From NCBI GenBank assembly GCA_050084515.1, contig CM114275.1, positions 5,270,001 through 5,334,000 on the forward strand: 64,000 nucleotides of DNA, read 5' to 3'. Below, piece after piece: positions 33,924 through 47,251 of the stretch. The notes below the pieces were generated by a model that did no database searches, was not told the DNA's origin, and was given only the letters and a program-made list of their open reading frames with translations. Numbering within the stretch: position 1 is the first letter of the stretch; the number at the start of each line of letters is the position of its first letter. The DNA comes from Blasia pusilla (taxonomy: Eukaryota; Marchantiophyta; Marchantiopsida; Blasiales). The translations under genes and the position numbers were made by a program.

Positions 33924-34463
33924 CTCCCCCTTACTAGAACTTATGGGGATCTTTGGAGTCCCCCTAACTTTAGGGAAAGATAGTCGGGCCCCTCAAATTG
34001 GCCCTCAATCCGATTGCTCTCACAATTGTTTTTGGCCAATATCTTAGCTTGCTCTTACGCATTTGCTAATATTTTTAGTACGTTGGAAGCATCTCAAGAT
34101 AAGCTTTCCAATGCGTTTTTATTTGTCCCAAATGCATCTTGGGGCTAAAAATTATGGTCCAAAAACATAATCAAATTCCCCAAACGCTAGTCGTGTTCCA
34201 AAAGTGGTTCTCACCTCTTTGGCAACCAACCTTCCAAAACTCAACTCATCTCAAGTGTTGGTTTGCGTTTGGTCTAGGTTTACTGGTCGTGACCACTAAC
34301 GCATGAAACACACAACTCTATTCCGCATTTCGTCTCTTGGAATTTTCCAAGAGACCTTCCAAAAGCCCCTCCGAAGCGCGATCATCGCGGCGTGAGTCCA
34401 CTTGAGTTATGATGTTTCGCTTGGCGCCTATTTGGTGTTCGTTTGGTTATGAGGGTCGCGAAA
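33924..34463. repeat. LTR-C, right part, copy c
   Basis: Matches 13852-14286 and contains the segment missing there (GCTTGCTCTTACGC...). It begins with the chromovirus target duplication CTCCC and ends GGGTCGCGAAA, followed by GTAACCAAGTCTC as in block 1. Confidence 0.75.
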
Positions 34464-36264
<1,801 letters not shown>

Positions 36265-36460
36265 ATACCTTTCTCGGCCTTTTGGCTAAGATCAAGTGTA
36301 GTATCTGTTCTTATCAGTTTAATATCTGATACGAGGGTCATCGACCCTCACGATATTAATCTTATTTCTCTCAGGGTGAGGGGCCAATCGGGCAGCTTGC
36401 TGTCTGGGCTCCTCCGGTGTCGCCTAGGTATTGCACTACCTCCCAGGCCGGCGCAGCCCA
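36265..36460 (+). ncRNA. U2: U2 spliceosomal snRNA, copy 3
   Basis: 196 nt, identical by eye to copy 1 at 16079 across the whole RNA, including the 5' end, GTAGTA, stems IIa and IIb, the ATTTCTCTCAGG Sm region and the U2B'' loop TATTGCACTACC. AATATA lies about 30 bp upstream. Same caveat on the Sm site. Confidence 0.9.
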
Positions 36461-38504
36461 TCTCCCCCTACCGGGAACCAACCAAACCAACGAGGAACAT
36501 AAGCGGCGCTGGAGATGTCCGACCCTTGCCTTCGCCGTGATTCACGCGTCGCAACGCCCAGCAGAGAGAAGTGGCCAAATTTGAAACTTCTACGCTTAAG
36601 AGAGGCCAAAGGAGATCTTCAAGTGGGTGGGAGAGCGACGCCTGAGAAGGAGAAGAGAGCGCACGTATGTTGACATATGACAAACGGGAAACCAAGCAAA
36701 TTCTTCTATCAAGGTTTATGAAATTTCGAGCTTAACTTTAATGGACCTCATATTTGTGAAATAGTTCCTCTCCATGTAAGGGAATATAGAAAATTACTCG
36801 AAGAAAATTGTGTAGAGTGTCTCGCTATGCGGGGTTCATCCGGAGTTATTTACGAAGTGGATAATGAATCTATTTTGCTTTTACTCTTGGGACAATTGGG
36901 GAATGCCACAAAGGAACCTGAATGGAACTTTGTCGTGACCACATCTGATTTTCCTACTCTCCCCTTTGCCACATTGACATCCTCTCATTGCATGTTGTCC
37001 CCCCTCTTGGGACTCATAGAATGGAGGCATGCCCAAAAATTTGTTTTGATAGAGCGTTACGGATATGACTACCTTGGTCTTTTCTACTTGAATGGCCAAT
37101 GCTCCTATCTTCGAGGCGTAATATACATAGGCATCCCTTTAAAGATGGGTTCCTCAGACAGGTACCCTTTATTTGAGCTCACGAGAAATACTTAAAAGAT
37201 TGGGTCAAAGAAGAGGAGGGGAAAATGAGAACGGGGCATAAGATTTTTCTTTTAAAATAATGGAAGTGACTTTATTTTCTAAATGGCAATATGGGGATGG
37301 AAAAGTGAAAGGGCAGGGGCGATCACTTATCCCAAATCGAGACGTGGAAAACATGATTTCTTAAGAGAAGATAGATTTTTAAAAGTTTTCAAAAAAGAAA
37401 ATTTAATGAAAAATTTTCATGTTCTAAAAAAGTAAGTTTTCCAAATATTTAAATTAAGATTTTCATGTCAAGTTATGAAATTTGGAATGTATCACTTAGA
37501 GGTAAAAGGTTTCTTAACGCGATTTTTTTCAATTTTTATACGAGAAATCTACATTTTATTGGAGATTGTTGTTTTGATTTGCAAACACCTATCTGTTTGA
37601 CAAGTGACGATCGGGCAATAAACAAATGTTTCACATGCTATGGGGAAAAAAATTGTAGGTCACATCATTAATCCCTTCATGGACTATTGAAAACCCGTTT
37701 TACTAGTATCCATTGAACCAATTTCGTTGAAACCATACAGAAAAATTCCAATTCAAAAGATTTTCCTATCATATTTTCGTGACAAAATTGCTTCAAAAAT
37801 AATTTTGAACCATGAGAATTTTGTTTTACTTCCTCGGCTTCTTTTATTTCCGTCCCTCCTACCATCGTATGCGTATAATATAGACGAAGATTGTCTGGCG
37901 GCCGAGGCCGGGATGGTAGCCGATTCGGACTAAAAGCCGGACCGGAAAGTAAAGGATGTCGGTCCCGCGAGATCGAATTAGTCATGGAGCGTCTCAAGTA
38001 TCCGAATTCCCAATGACGCTAAGCGCTTACCGTGAACTCGTTCGTCGTCCGGAACGGAAGCGCGCATGAAGTATCGTCATCCATCCGTGCACTCGGGAAT
38101 CGGGATTCCAAGTTCCATCTCGGCCAATGCCGCAAAGATACGATGCCATTATTTGTCACTTGCGTCAAAAACATCACGGATTCTTGCGAGGGTACGCGAG
38201 ATAGAAGTTCGTCGCGATAACACACTCGTTGCCCAACTCCATCGCCGGCTATGGAAACGCGACTCGACGCTGAATCATCGGCATTCGAAGTCTCATCGTC
38301 TCCGCGACAATCGTCTCTTCGCTTCATGGATCAAGACCAGACTTGACGTGTGATGCTCGCTAGTGCATTCTTTGACATACTCTCTTTGTTTGAAAAAAGG
38401 ACTCTATGCGGACATTGTTGGAGTCAGTTTGATAAAACCATAAGCTAAATGTACCTGAAGTAACGAAATGAGCAATATAATCCTTCGCCTTCCGACATCA
38501 ATTT
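36461..38504. repeat. Spacer between U2 genes 3 and 4
   Basis: Copy of 16275-18324, with the unrecognised frame at 36827-37195, an AT-rich middle and the duplicated U2 5' flank from about 37930. No gene recognised. Confidence 0.6.
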
Positions 38505-38693
38505 ATACCTTTCTCGGCCTTTTGGCTAAGATCAAGTGTAGTATCTGTTCTTATCAGTTTAATATCTGATACGAGGGTCATCGACCCTCACGATATTAAT
38601 CTTATTTCTCTCGGTGAGGAGTCGGGCATCTTGCTGTCAGGGCCCTTCGATGTCGCCTAGGTATCGCACTACCTCCAGGCCGGGCAGCAGCCA
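38505..38693 (+). ncRNA. U2: U2 snRNA, copy 4
   Basis: About 189 nt. Its first ~115 nt match copies 1 and 3, with an intact 5' end, GTAGTA and stems IIa and IIb, unlike the corresponding second genes at 18325 and 53378. The 3' half is shortened (CTCTCGGTGAGGAGTCGGGC) and the terminal loop reads TATCGCAC. The 3' domain probably folds poorly, or small deletions are basecalling errors. It lies 2240 bp after copy 3. Confidence 0.8.
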
Positions 38694-40140
38694 TATTCCC
38701 AAACGAGGATCCCCAAGGAAACTAAGAAGGACTGTCTCTGCATGATCCCACCTCAGACGTGTAGAATAGGCGTAGATGCATGGTCTGAACTTTTAAGGGC
38801 AAAACGTGTACACTCAAGGATCGTTTCCATAGCTTGGCACTCCCTCCCTTTTAGCGAGTAGTTCCACACCTTTCTTCCTAATATCTATGGAGACATGGGT
38901 TGTTGGAAACCAAGGCCTGAAAGTGAGGGTAGTAGTTAGGATGGAACCATTTTTAAGGAATCCGAAATTCAATAGGTTTGTATTTTCACGTGTTACCCTT
39001 GAAGTTCTTAATAGGGGACAAGTGGCTCGGAGACCCGAGATTTGCAACAACATGCCCTTTGTGCAATTTAACTCTCGAGACACACTACTAGTTCTTCTAC
39101 TTCTTAGGTAGGGTCTCAGGCCCCACCTAAGTCTCACACTTTGCAAGAGGAGCAAACCACCAAATCTAGATTATAATTGGCGACCCTACAAGGACGATTA
39201 GACCAAATAGTCGAATAGTAGGACAAGATAACAACGAGTTTGAGTTTCATCCCTTGAGAAAATGTCAGAAAAATGATTTTTAATTAATATTTAAATTAGT
39301 TTATATTATAATGAATGATCATTTATGATTATAATGAATGAGTGTACAATAAGATAAACTAGTGGGATGATTTCAAAAAAAAAACAAAATTTCCCTTAAT
39401 TCATATTTGATAAGAAGAGAAAATGAATTTTAATGAAGAAGGAATACATGTTGTTTAAAGTTTGTAGAAGGGGAGAATTAGTAAGGGGGAGTGGGGTATC
39501 ATTTAAATTTTAATTGAAGAGTAAAATTATTTAGAAGAGTTGAATGTTATTACTCTTCTAAGATTCAAGAAAATAGAAAGCATATTTAAATTTTGAAATG
39601 AAAAATATAACTATTTTTAAAGATAATCATGTTTGATTGTTTAGGAAAGATAAATGAATTTTAATGGAAAAAGGAAATTATTATCTTTAAATTTTCTAAA
39701 TTTTAGAATTATTAAAAAAATCATTTCCATGCTAACTAGTGGACTATAATTACCACGGTTAAGTAGGATTTTAAGCCCAAGATATGGGAGGCTAAAGACC
39801 TTACTCCATGGGCGCTTTAACCGCCAGCTGGCCGACGGTTCTCAGCCGATTTCCATAACTGAAAGTGAGAACAACCAATCTTTTAAATTTCTTGCACAAG
39901 GACGAAACCCCTTTCTTGCGCCCACAAATTTTTGAATCTGCGACTCTGGTAGAAATTAAAAAAACATTGAAGATATCTCAAACGCCAGAGTAGGTGAATG
40001 ACACTAGCGCTTGGGATAAGGCCCTAAGGGATGGTGGGGTTGAGTAGTAAGTCCCAAGGATTCGAAGGATGTTAAACTCTCGGAGGTTAAGGATGAAATT
40101 GAGGTTTGAGAACACATTTGAACTTCCAAATTTGAGTGCG
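38694..40140. repeat. U2 block 2, downstream region
   Basis: Near copy of 18517-19949 and 53566-54990. AT-rich between 39240 and 39770. No gene recognised. Confidence 0.65.
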
Positions 40141-40699
40141 TGGTAACACCAAAACCATTCAACATATTCAGCTTCAATTGCCCGAGCTAGATTCAGAACC
40201 CAAAGCTGATGCACTTGTAAGTAATATTTGGGGATCCTACGGAATGCCTAAATGGATTTGTACAATGTAATCTATTGAATGTGACAGACGATGTTTCAGG
40301 TAGTAGCGGCTATGTGTCTAGAAGCAACACTGGGTCTAAAAGCAATACTGTAAGTGAGCAGGGGTTGGGTCTCTCTCTCTCTCTCCTGATATAACAAGGG
40401 GTCTGAAGTTCAGCAAGAACCCCATCACTCGTCAAGTAGTTACTCGGCTCTGTACTTACTCTGCTCTCGATGGGTTCATGTGCATCTATCAATATCAGCC
40501 AACTATGCAAAACTGATGAGACGTATGAAACACATCATTGTTGAGTGCATCAAAGGTGTAGACACAATACATTGCATTTATGAACGTAAGCACACTCGCC
40601 TCTGGATCCCCTTTACCAAAGTCATAAAAGTGAAGTCTTGGGTAGTCAAAGTCCCCGCCTTCAATATGTACAAAATATTCAAATGTGCAATAAGCACGA

Positions 40700-40755
40700 C
40701 ATCTTAATTATGTATATGTGTTTTTCTAGCATCTCTATAATGCATAATTAAGATG
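40700..40755. other. Perfect 13-bp inverted repeat before the block X frame
   Basis: CATCTTAATTATG (40700-40712) and CATAATTAAGATG (40743-40755), 30-nt loop. The ATG of the following open frame lies in the right arm. In the second copy one base of the left arm has changed (ATTACG). Confidence 0.6.
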
Positions 40756-41244
40756 GTTGTGTTCATAATTGAACATGATAATTTCTACTTTGGAAAAATG
40801 GCAGAAGATGAATATTTTTTGTTTAGACTCTGTAGTCTACCCTTTGAAGCGAGGGTGAACATCTTGAAGAATAGTAGGCCAATAGGGATATTCGATCGGA
40901 TAATGGCCTTGCCTAATGCTACAAGGGCTAGGATATTATATCATGCTACTCGAGTATGGGTGTTGTGGCAACCATTTAGAGTCCATAGGAATCCTCAAAA
41001 ATTCAGATTCCATCTTAAAGATCGTGACAGATATGTTAGGTTCTCACACTTTGAGATATGCCATGAGGATCGGTATACATTGATGGCATGGTTGATGGTC
41101 GGGGTGGTCCTAAGAATGACCCTTCACATCTGTCACAATGGGTTGGGAGTGGCCATCAAGGAGGACCAAGATACAAAGATAGTGAAAGTTATGGATCTGA
41201 TCAATTATGCAATTGGCATCGGTGGTCAAGAGGTTCAAGTTTGA
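40753..41244 (+). CDS. Unrecognised open frame, 163 codons
   Basis: I do not recognise this protein. It is basic and rich in aromatic residues, with stretches such as LCSLPFEARVNILKNSR and FRFHLKDRDRYVRFSHF, and a hydrophobic stretch YTLMAWLMVGVVLRMTL that could be a membrane segment. There is no signal peptide. The second copy (55907-56317) differs at a few residues but is shifted near its start, where GGCAGAAG reads GGCGTGGAAG. It may be a decayed transposon or gene fragment; expression is unproven. Confidence 0.3.
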   Translation: MVVFIIEHDNFYFGKMAEDEYFLFRLCSLPFEARVNILKNSRPIGIFDRIMALPNATRARILYHATRVWVLWQPFRVHRNPQKFRFHLKDRDRYVRFSHFEICHEDRYTLMAWLMVGVVLRMTLHICHNGLGVAIKEDQDTKIVKVMDLINYAIGIGGQEVQV

Positions 41245-42090
41245 TATGAGTTTTGTAGTTTTTGGGAAGGTATCCTTCATGGAGCACATGTGTGCATTAG
41301 ATCTACTCGTAAATTAGTATCATGCAGAGTTTGTATTTGCTGCTTGAGGGTTAGCGATGGTGCAACCTGGCAGAGAATACCGAGCCTCGAGGCGTATTGG
41401 TGATCATAGCGGCTTTTGGCCAACCCCATCACCCTGGTGGACCTCATTTGTGATGTATACTAATTTTTTTCTCAACCGTGCATTGGTCTTTTGTAGAAAC
41501 ACACACGGTTTTATAAGATAACATATTTTCTTTAAAACATTGGTATACAAAGAACTATTTCCAACTTTGTTCAATGTCATTTTCATATAAACGGATTTAA
41601 TGAGATGTTGAAGCACGTAATTTACAGCACAATATAAAGCACGTGGATGTAAGATATGCAAGTTTACTAGACCTTCAATACTCACTGATTTTTCATCTTT
41701 CGTTGGAAATATTAGACTTGGGCATATGATGAAGTGTAGCTATCAGAAGATTGAGTTATATTTTAAAGTTGGGCGTGGTACATTTGCCATGGAGGAATGT
41801 CCTTTGGAAGCGTTGGATCACATCAGTAAGGATCATTAGTAACAACTGAGATAAGTCCCAAGTTAGGGTTATTTGCCCTATTATACTGGTCTTGACTTCA
41901 TGTGGGTATGCATTCATCTAATATGATAGCATCTCTATTGTGGTTTATGGAATTCGTTATTTAGGATGGTTGTGGATGTGTTTGGAATGTTTCAATTCAC
42001 TATTTGCAAGAATCCACTTCCAATCCCCTTATAATAGATTTGAACCACCCAGTTAGAGTAAAGGTACATAATTCCAAGTTGTGGCGACGG

Positions 42091-43354
42091 TGTCGTATAG
42101 TAAAATCAACCAGTGTGTGAACTCCTTCGTCATTAAGTGTTAGATAGAGTTTCATTAGTATTAAGTAAATTGGCTTAGAAAAAAGAGATTCTTATGTTTA
42201 AACCTCTTTATGGTGCCTCTTTTATGCGGGCCCAACTTTAGGAAAAGGAGGTAATAAATAAAAGATGACTTTATAAAAGTAAAGTAGTTGCTTTAATGAA
42301 AAGCAAAAGTAGTCTTGGTTGGTGGCTAGGTTAGTTGGGGTAATTTGGAAAATATCATGTGGGTAAAAGAGGATATTTTGGAAGAGATAAGAGAAATCTA
42401 CTTGTGTCAAAATGTGATTGGCTAAGCCTTGGGAGGAAGCCATGTGGCACAAGATAAGATAAGCTATATTTCGTACTCTTGTGGATCCCTTGTGAGTATA
42501 TAAAGAGGAGGGACCTTCAAGGGTTCATCACCTTCTATTCCACATCTTGAGTCTCTCGTGTCTCTCTTGAGTGTATGGCTTTGGGATTACTTGCTCTTCC
42601 AATGAGAGTGGATCACCCCTCTTGGGAGAGTAACTTGACTATGGTCTATTCTTTGAGAGATTTCTAGAGTGTGGTGTGTGTGTGTGGGGATGAGAGGTTT
42701 GTCACCCAGAGAGGAGTTTAGTCATACTAAAATAGCGGAAGTTTTGGCTTGTTACTTCCCCAATGAGAGTGGATTACCCTCTTGGGAGAATAACTCCACC
42801 AAAACCCATTCTTGAGAGAGTAGAGAATGTGTGTCAAGCATGGATAGGGATGGAGCACGAGCTGTGCCCGACTTTCCTTTCCTCAATCCTTACCATATCA
42901 AGGTACTTTTTGTAGATAGGCACTGGTTCACTCGCTATTTAGTTTATCACTTTGGGGAGGCGTTCATGAACCAGGTCATGCAATCTCCAACTCTGGTGAT
43001 TCTTCCTATCGTCACATATGGAAGGACATGGGATTGTACTTTGTATGTCCTTATATAGCGATCCATGGATGTCAATAGGCTTGGTCAAGTAGGGTTTAAC
43101 ACTAGTTGTGCTATCTTCCTCGTGTACAAACGTAAAATAGTTTATAGGGATTTTATAGTTAGGAATTTTGGGGTCCGATGTTCTGAAGAAGTGATCGCCT
43201 CGGCACTTCCATTTGTGATACTGTCGTGAGAGAATGGAGAGTGTACATCATAATTTTGTATTGAAAAAGGAGAACTTATTAGAGAGTTCACCTTGCATCG
43301 ACCGCATCTACATGACTAGAAGGCCCGCCCTTGCTCGAAGAAAGATTCTCGACA
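42091..43354 (+). mobile_element. Block F, copy 2
   Basis: 1264 bp, same TGTCG...CGACA ends, TATA box (42497-42505) and internal direct repeats as 12367-13629. Left flank is block X sequence and right flank is a CACTA transposase fragment. An open stretch at 42831-43058 (VLFVDRHWFTRYLVYHFGEAF) is unrecognised and closed by a stop in copy 1. Confidence 0.6.
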
Positions 43355-44282
43355 CGACAACGGGAAAGCACATGAGCTAGTATACTGGGCCGTAAGAGAT
43401 TGTGGTGTCCGTGCAATGAGTGTAAGGGTGGGGCTACGTTGTCCATCCGTAGGGTGGAAGCACATTTGAGAAAAAAAAATGGATGCTCGGTGCTCTGCCG
43501 AGTGCCAAAATCTAGGGATGGATGGGACTCTTCAGATGAGGAGTGGTTTGTGTATGAACTTGCCAAAAAAGAAGAAGCTGAGAGGATAAGATAATGAATC
43601 AGCCCTGACCTTCTATGTGGATGGAAAGAAGAGATCTTCCATGGCAAATAAAGATGAGCACATAGACGTTCACAAAATGCTCAATGATACTTTCCACAAA
43701 TACGACCATATACACGAGGATGCAACTGAAGAGATGTCTATCCTATCTGATGAATTACCAGAACGGGGAATCTCAAATGAAGAACCACTATTTGAACATC
43801 AAGATAAATATGAGGAGCTTGTCGAAGCTTGCAAATCCTTGTTCCCTATGGCAAAAACATCTCTATTGGCTTTTGTCATGCTACTATTCAATATCCAAAC
43901 TACGCATGGCATCCCAAAACTTGTAATTGACGAATTCTTGAAACTCCTTTGTAGATTAGTCCTACCAATAGGGAACTTGGTTCCATCGAGTTATTATGTA
44001 GCAAAAAAACTCATTCGTAAAGTGGGCTTAGGTTACAAAAGTATCCATGCATGTCCGGCTAGATGTCTTGTATTACGGGGTGATCTAGCTGAAGCTCAAA
44101 TGTGTCCATTAGGTGGGAAACCAAGGTTACCGGAAGTGGGTGGAACGTTGGTACCATGTAAGGTATTAAGGCATTTTCATGTCATACCTCGGATGAGATG
44201 TATGTTTAGATGTAGGACGCTTATCGAGGTTTCCACTTATTTAGAGATGGCAATTCATGGGCCAAGGAGGCGAGGGATCTAG
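43355..44282 (+). pseudogene. CACTA (En/Spm, TNP2-type) transposase fragment
   Basis: Two frames. The first (43400-43594) reads WCPCNECKGGATLSIRRVEAHL, the transposase-associated cysteine domain at the N-terminus of TNP2 proteins. The second (43617-44282) reads HIDVHKMLND, then NLVPSSYYVAKKLIRKVGLGY, SIHACPARCLVLRG, CPLGGKPR and VPCKVLRHFHVIPRMRCMF, matching the start of the TNP2 catalytic region. They are separated by a frameshift and stop near 43594. The catalytic C-terminal part is missing and no CACTA terminal repeats are visible. Cut on the left by block F. Confidence 0.75.
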
Positions 44283-44631
44283 AGCTTATGTCTTCCAAAT
44301 GTCTACTAGAGGGCTATATGATGGCTAGGATCTTATAAACAGAATGAGGGAAGGAGGAGATCCGTATATTTGGGAGTTGGGTTAGCTTTGATATTTGCTA
44401 TAGGGTGTTGAATGGATGGGGTTGACCATGGGTGCACGCGTTTATGACCATGTGGAGAAGGGACTCAAAACCATATTTGTTTGTGAGGTAAAAGCAAAAG
44501 ATGTTGGCATCTTGAACATGTATTCGTTACTCCTATTAGAGGTGGTGAAGGAAAAAAAAAAGGCCATCCCTTGACATTTTTGGGTTCATGGTAGAGACTG
44601 CCCAACCAAGATAGATTGCTTCTATATAAAA
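44283..44631. other. Nothing recognised
   Basis: No family match seen. It may be decayed CACTA sequence. Confidence 0.3.
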
Positions 44632-44943
44632 TTTGCAACATAGAGTACAATAACAAGGATGTGCCCTTTTATGTCATCTTTTCTAGATGCCTTAATTCAT
44701 TCCACATTTATTTCACCAAATGCCTTTGTAGAAAATGGGGATTTGAAATTTTCTCTTTGATAATAGGACGATAAATCTTGCACTCATGGAGGTTCAAAAT
44801 CATTTGCAAGGTCAGGGCAAGAGGTAGTTAGGCTACCCAGCCATAGCGGACTTGTCTTTTGACAATAAAATTGTAGTTTTCATGTCTCAAGGTAGAGTAG
44901 CCCTTATGTAATCGCGAGGAATTAAGTAAATAAGCTAGGTGTT
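44632..44943. repeat. Block R, copy 2
   Basis: Nearly identical to 24638-24959. Confidence 0.75.
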
Positions 44944-44982
44944 AGCAGGCTTATATGAAGGATGAAAATTATAGCAGTTAAG

Positions 44983-44986
<4 letters not shown>

Positions 44987-45050
<64 letters not shown>
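44987..45050. repeat. (TA)n microsatellite, ~64 bp
   Basis: Pure TA dinucleotide run. Confidence 0.95.
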
Positions 45051-45053
<3 letters not shown>

Positions 45054-45597
45054 TATATTTCTTTGTGGCGACACTTCCCCCCTTCCCAATCTAACACGTG
45101 GCAAAAACAAAGATAATTTTTTAGAGGGATTTCCAAAATTTGGCATTTATACCATTTTTTGAAAGTACTAAATAATAATAGGTCCAATTTTTCATACAAT
45201 TTTTATGACCACTTTCTTAACTTCTACATAGATGGTTGCTTTAGTTTCCTTAACGTTGCACAAATTTTGAAGAGGGGTAATTTTCAAGTAGTTTTGTCTT
45301 AATCACATTTCATCTGACTAATCAAATCGAGGATTATTGTTGGCTAAGCATGATTAACAAAATCCTCAATATTTAAATGAACCTATCCATTTAGAGAAAA
45401 TACTTGAGAGGTGCTTGCAGTACATGAGGCAAATTCAGGCGCCCAAAGGAGGAGGCAAACAACCAAGAGGAGACTATTAAATTGGAAACCAATGATGAAC
45501 TTTTGTGAATCCTTTACTATTTATGCTTTTGAAACATGCAAACATCTATATTAGTATGGGAGAGTGCCTTCTTGATTTGCAAACACCTCTATGTTTG
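45051..45597. other. Unassigned, left flank of block G
   Basis: No gene recognised. Its last ~25 bases (GATTTGCAAACACC...) and the start of block G resemble 17389-17500. Confidence 0.35.
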
Positions 45598-46096
45598 ACA
45601 CGTGCCAACTCTGCAGTAAGAAAATATTTCACATGCTATGGGTAGCAAATTTTTTTTGAATTTGTATGCAACATCATTAGTCCTTTCCTTTCAGAGGCTA
45701 TACACTCACAAAAGCTTTTTGATTTGCCGTGCATCGCACCAGCACCTTACTAGTAATTTCTTAGAGAGGCTTGTTGCACTGAAATACATCACTATATTTA
45801 TCTCTTAGCATGTAGCTCCTACAATCTAATAGTAGCAAATGCATACACTTCAACATTGCAATAATGTGTAATGCCATTAAAAGTAAAACCTATAGATGTG
45901 TTTAGTGGCTTACTGCAAAATATTCCTATCTAGCAAAAGGTCACCATCTATACTCCATAGCTGCACAGGCATTCGATCTAAATTTGCAACAATGTCCTAG
46001 TTCTAAATTTTTGATCGCTCACATGGAAAAAACCTCATGTATTTATATGCACAACCAAGACAAGAATCTAAGTTTATAAAATATCATCCATCATGT
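45598..46096. repeat. Block G, copy 3 (truncated)
   Basis: Matches 1-500 almost base for base, then switches within CATCATGT to chromovirus RNase H. Confidence 0.8.
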
Positions 46097-46279
46097 GTCG
46101 CTAAGCTTCTTGCTTTCGTATGCTACAGGTCTCCCTTTTTGCACTAACATTCCTGCAATCGCGAAATCACTAGCATCCGTGTGCACCTCGAACGGTTGTT
46201 CAAACTCCGGCAGTTTCAGAACTAGTTCCTGCTAGAGGATCTCTTTGACTCGATTGAACGCTTTATCCACTTCCTTGGT
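46097..46279 (-). pseudogene. RNase H start, chromovirus copy 3
   Basis: Covers the TKEVDKAFNRVKEIL and VHTDASDFAI parts of the RNase H N-terminus and ends at the junction with block G. Truncated. Confidence 0.7.
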
Positions 46280-46282
46280 TCA

Positions 46283-47179
46283 TGTAGTATTGGCAAACTT
46301 TGCGGTCCAATCCGTGAGAGGTTTCACTATGCCCGAAAAGTTCTTCACGTATGTCCCGTAAAACTGGACAGCTCCGATGAACCTTCTCATCCCCTTCACC
46401 GTGGAAGGCGGTTCCCATTCGGCAATCGCGCTCACCTTTTCCATGTCTGGACTCATTCCATCCGCACTAACCACATGCCCCAAGAACTTGATCTTCGTCA
46501 AAACGAACTCACTCTTATCCGCGTCCGCATACAACTTGTTCGCCCTAAGTTTCTTAAACACCGTCTTCAAATGTCGAGCGTGCTCCCCTAGTGTTTTCGA
46601 ATAGATGAGTATGTCATCTATATAGATGATCACAAACTCATCCGTCTCCTTGTGAAAGATGGAGTTCATCAAAGTGGTAAACGTCGGAGGCGCATTACAA
46701 AGACCGAAAGCCATTACTACAAACTCGAACGAACCGTATCTCGTTCTACACGCAGTCTTCTCTACATCCACTTCGGCAATCCGAATCTGATAATATCCTG
46801 ATTTCAGGTCAATCCGGCTGAACTACTTGGCACCCGACAATCGATCAAAGAGGTCATCCATCCTCGGTAGAGGATAGTTATTCCTTACCGTCACTTTATT
46901 CATCGCCCGATAATCAACACAGAGTCTCAACTTCCCATCCTTCTTCTTTACAAAGAGGACTGGCGCCCCATAAGATGACTTGCTTGTTCGGATGTAACCC
47001 CTCTCTAGGAGTTCACCCAACTGTTTCTTCAACTCAGCAAGTTCCTCTTGATTCAACCTATATGGTGCCTTTGAAGGGGGTTGAGATCCTGGTATCACCT
47101 CAATCTTATCATCAACCGCCCTATGTGGTGGCAACTCAGTCGGAAGCTCCTTAGTCAACACATCTTCAAATTCTTTCAC
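46283..47179 (-). pseudogene. Reverse transcriptase, chromovirus copy 3
   Basis: Best-preserved RT in the window. It has two clean frames, 46823-47179 ([17 protein letters not shown] to [12 protein letters not shown]) and 46280-46771 ([23 protein letters not shown] to KPLTDWTAKFANTT), with YIDDIL at 46607-46624. They are in register apart from the TAG at 46823-46825. Otherwise no frameshift is seen in RT. Confidence 0.85.
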
Positions 47180-47251
47180 AACTCTTTTGAGTGTTTCAGG
47201 GATCCCCCTTGAAGCTGAGTTCTGATCTCTGCATCTCGCGCTTGCATCATC

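Larger units (their letters stand above)
40141..42090. repeat. Block X, copy 1
   Basis: Shared with 54991-56565 up to about 41475, unique beyond that. It contains a short CT run at 40371-40385, a 13-bp inverted repeat at 40700-40755 and an open frame at 40753-41244. 41475-42090 has no recognisable feature. Confidence 0.6.

Noticed and set aside
41404-41760. Possible Copia RNase H remnant (KHVDVRYA-like reading near 41640)
   Set aside because: Only a few residues fit and no other Copia motif is in frame nearby.
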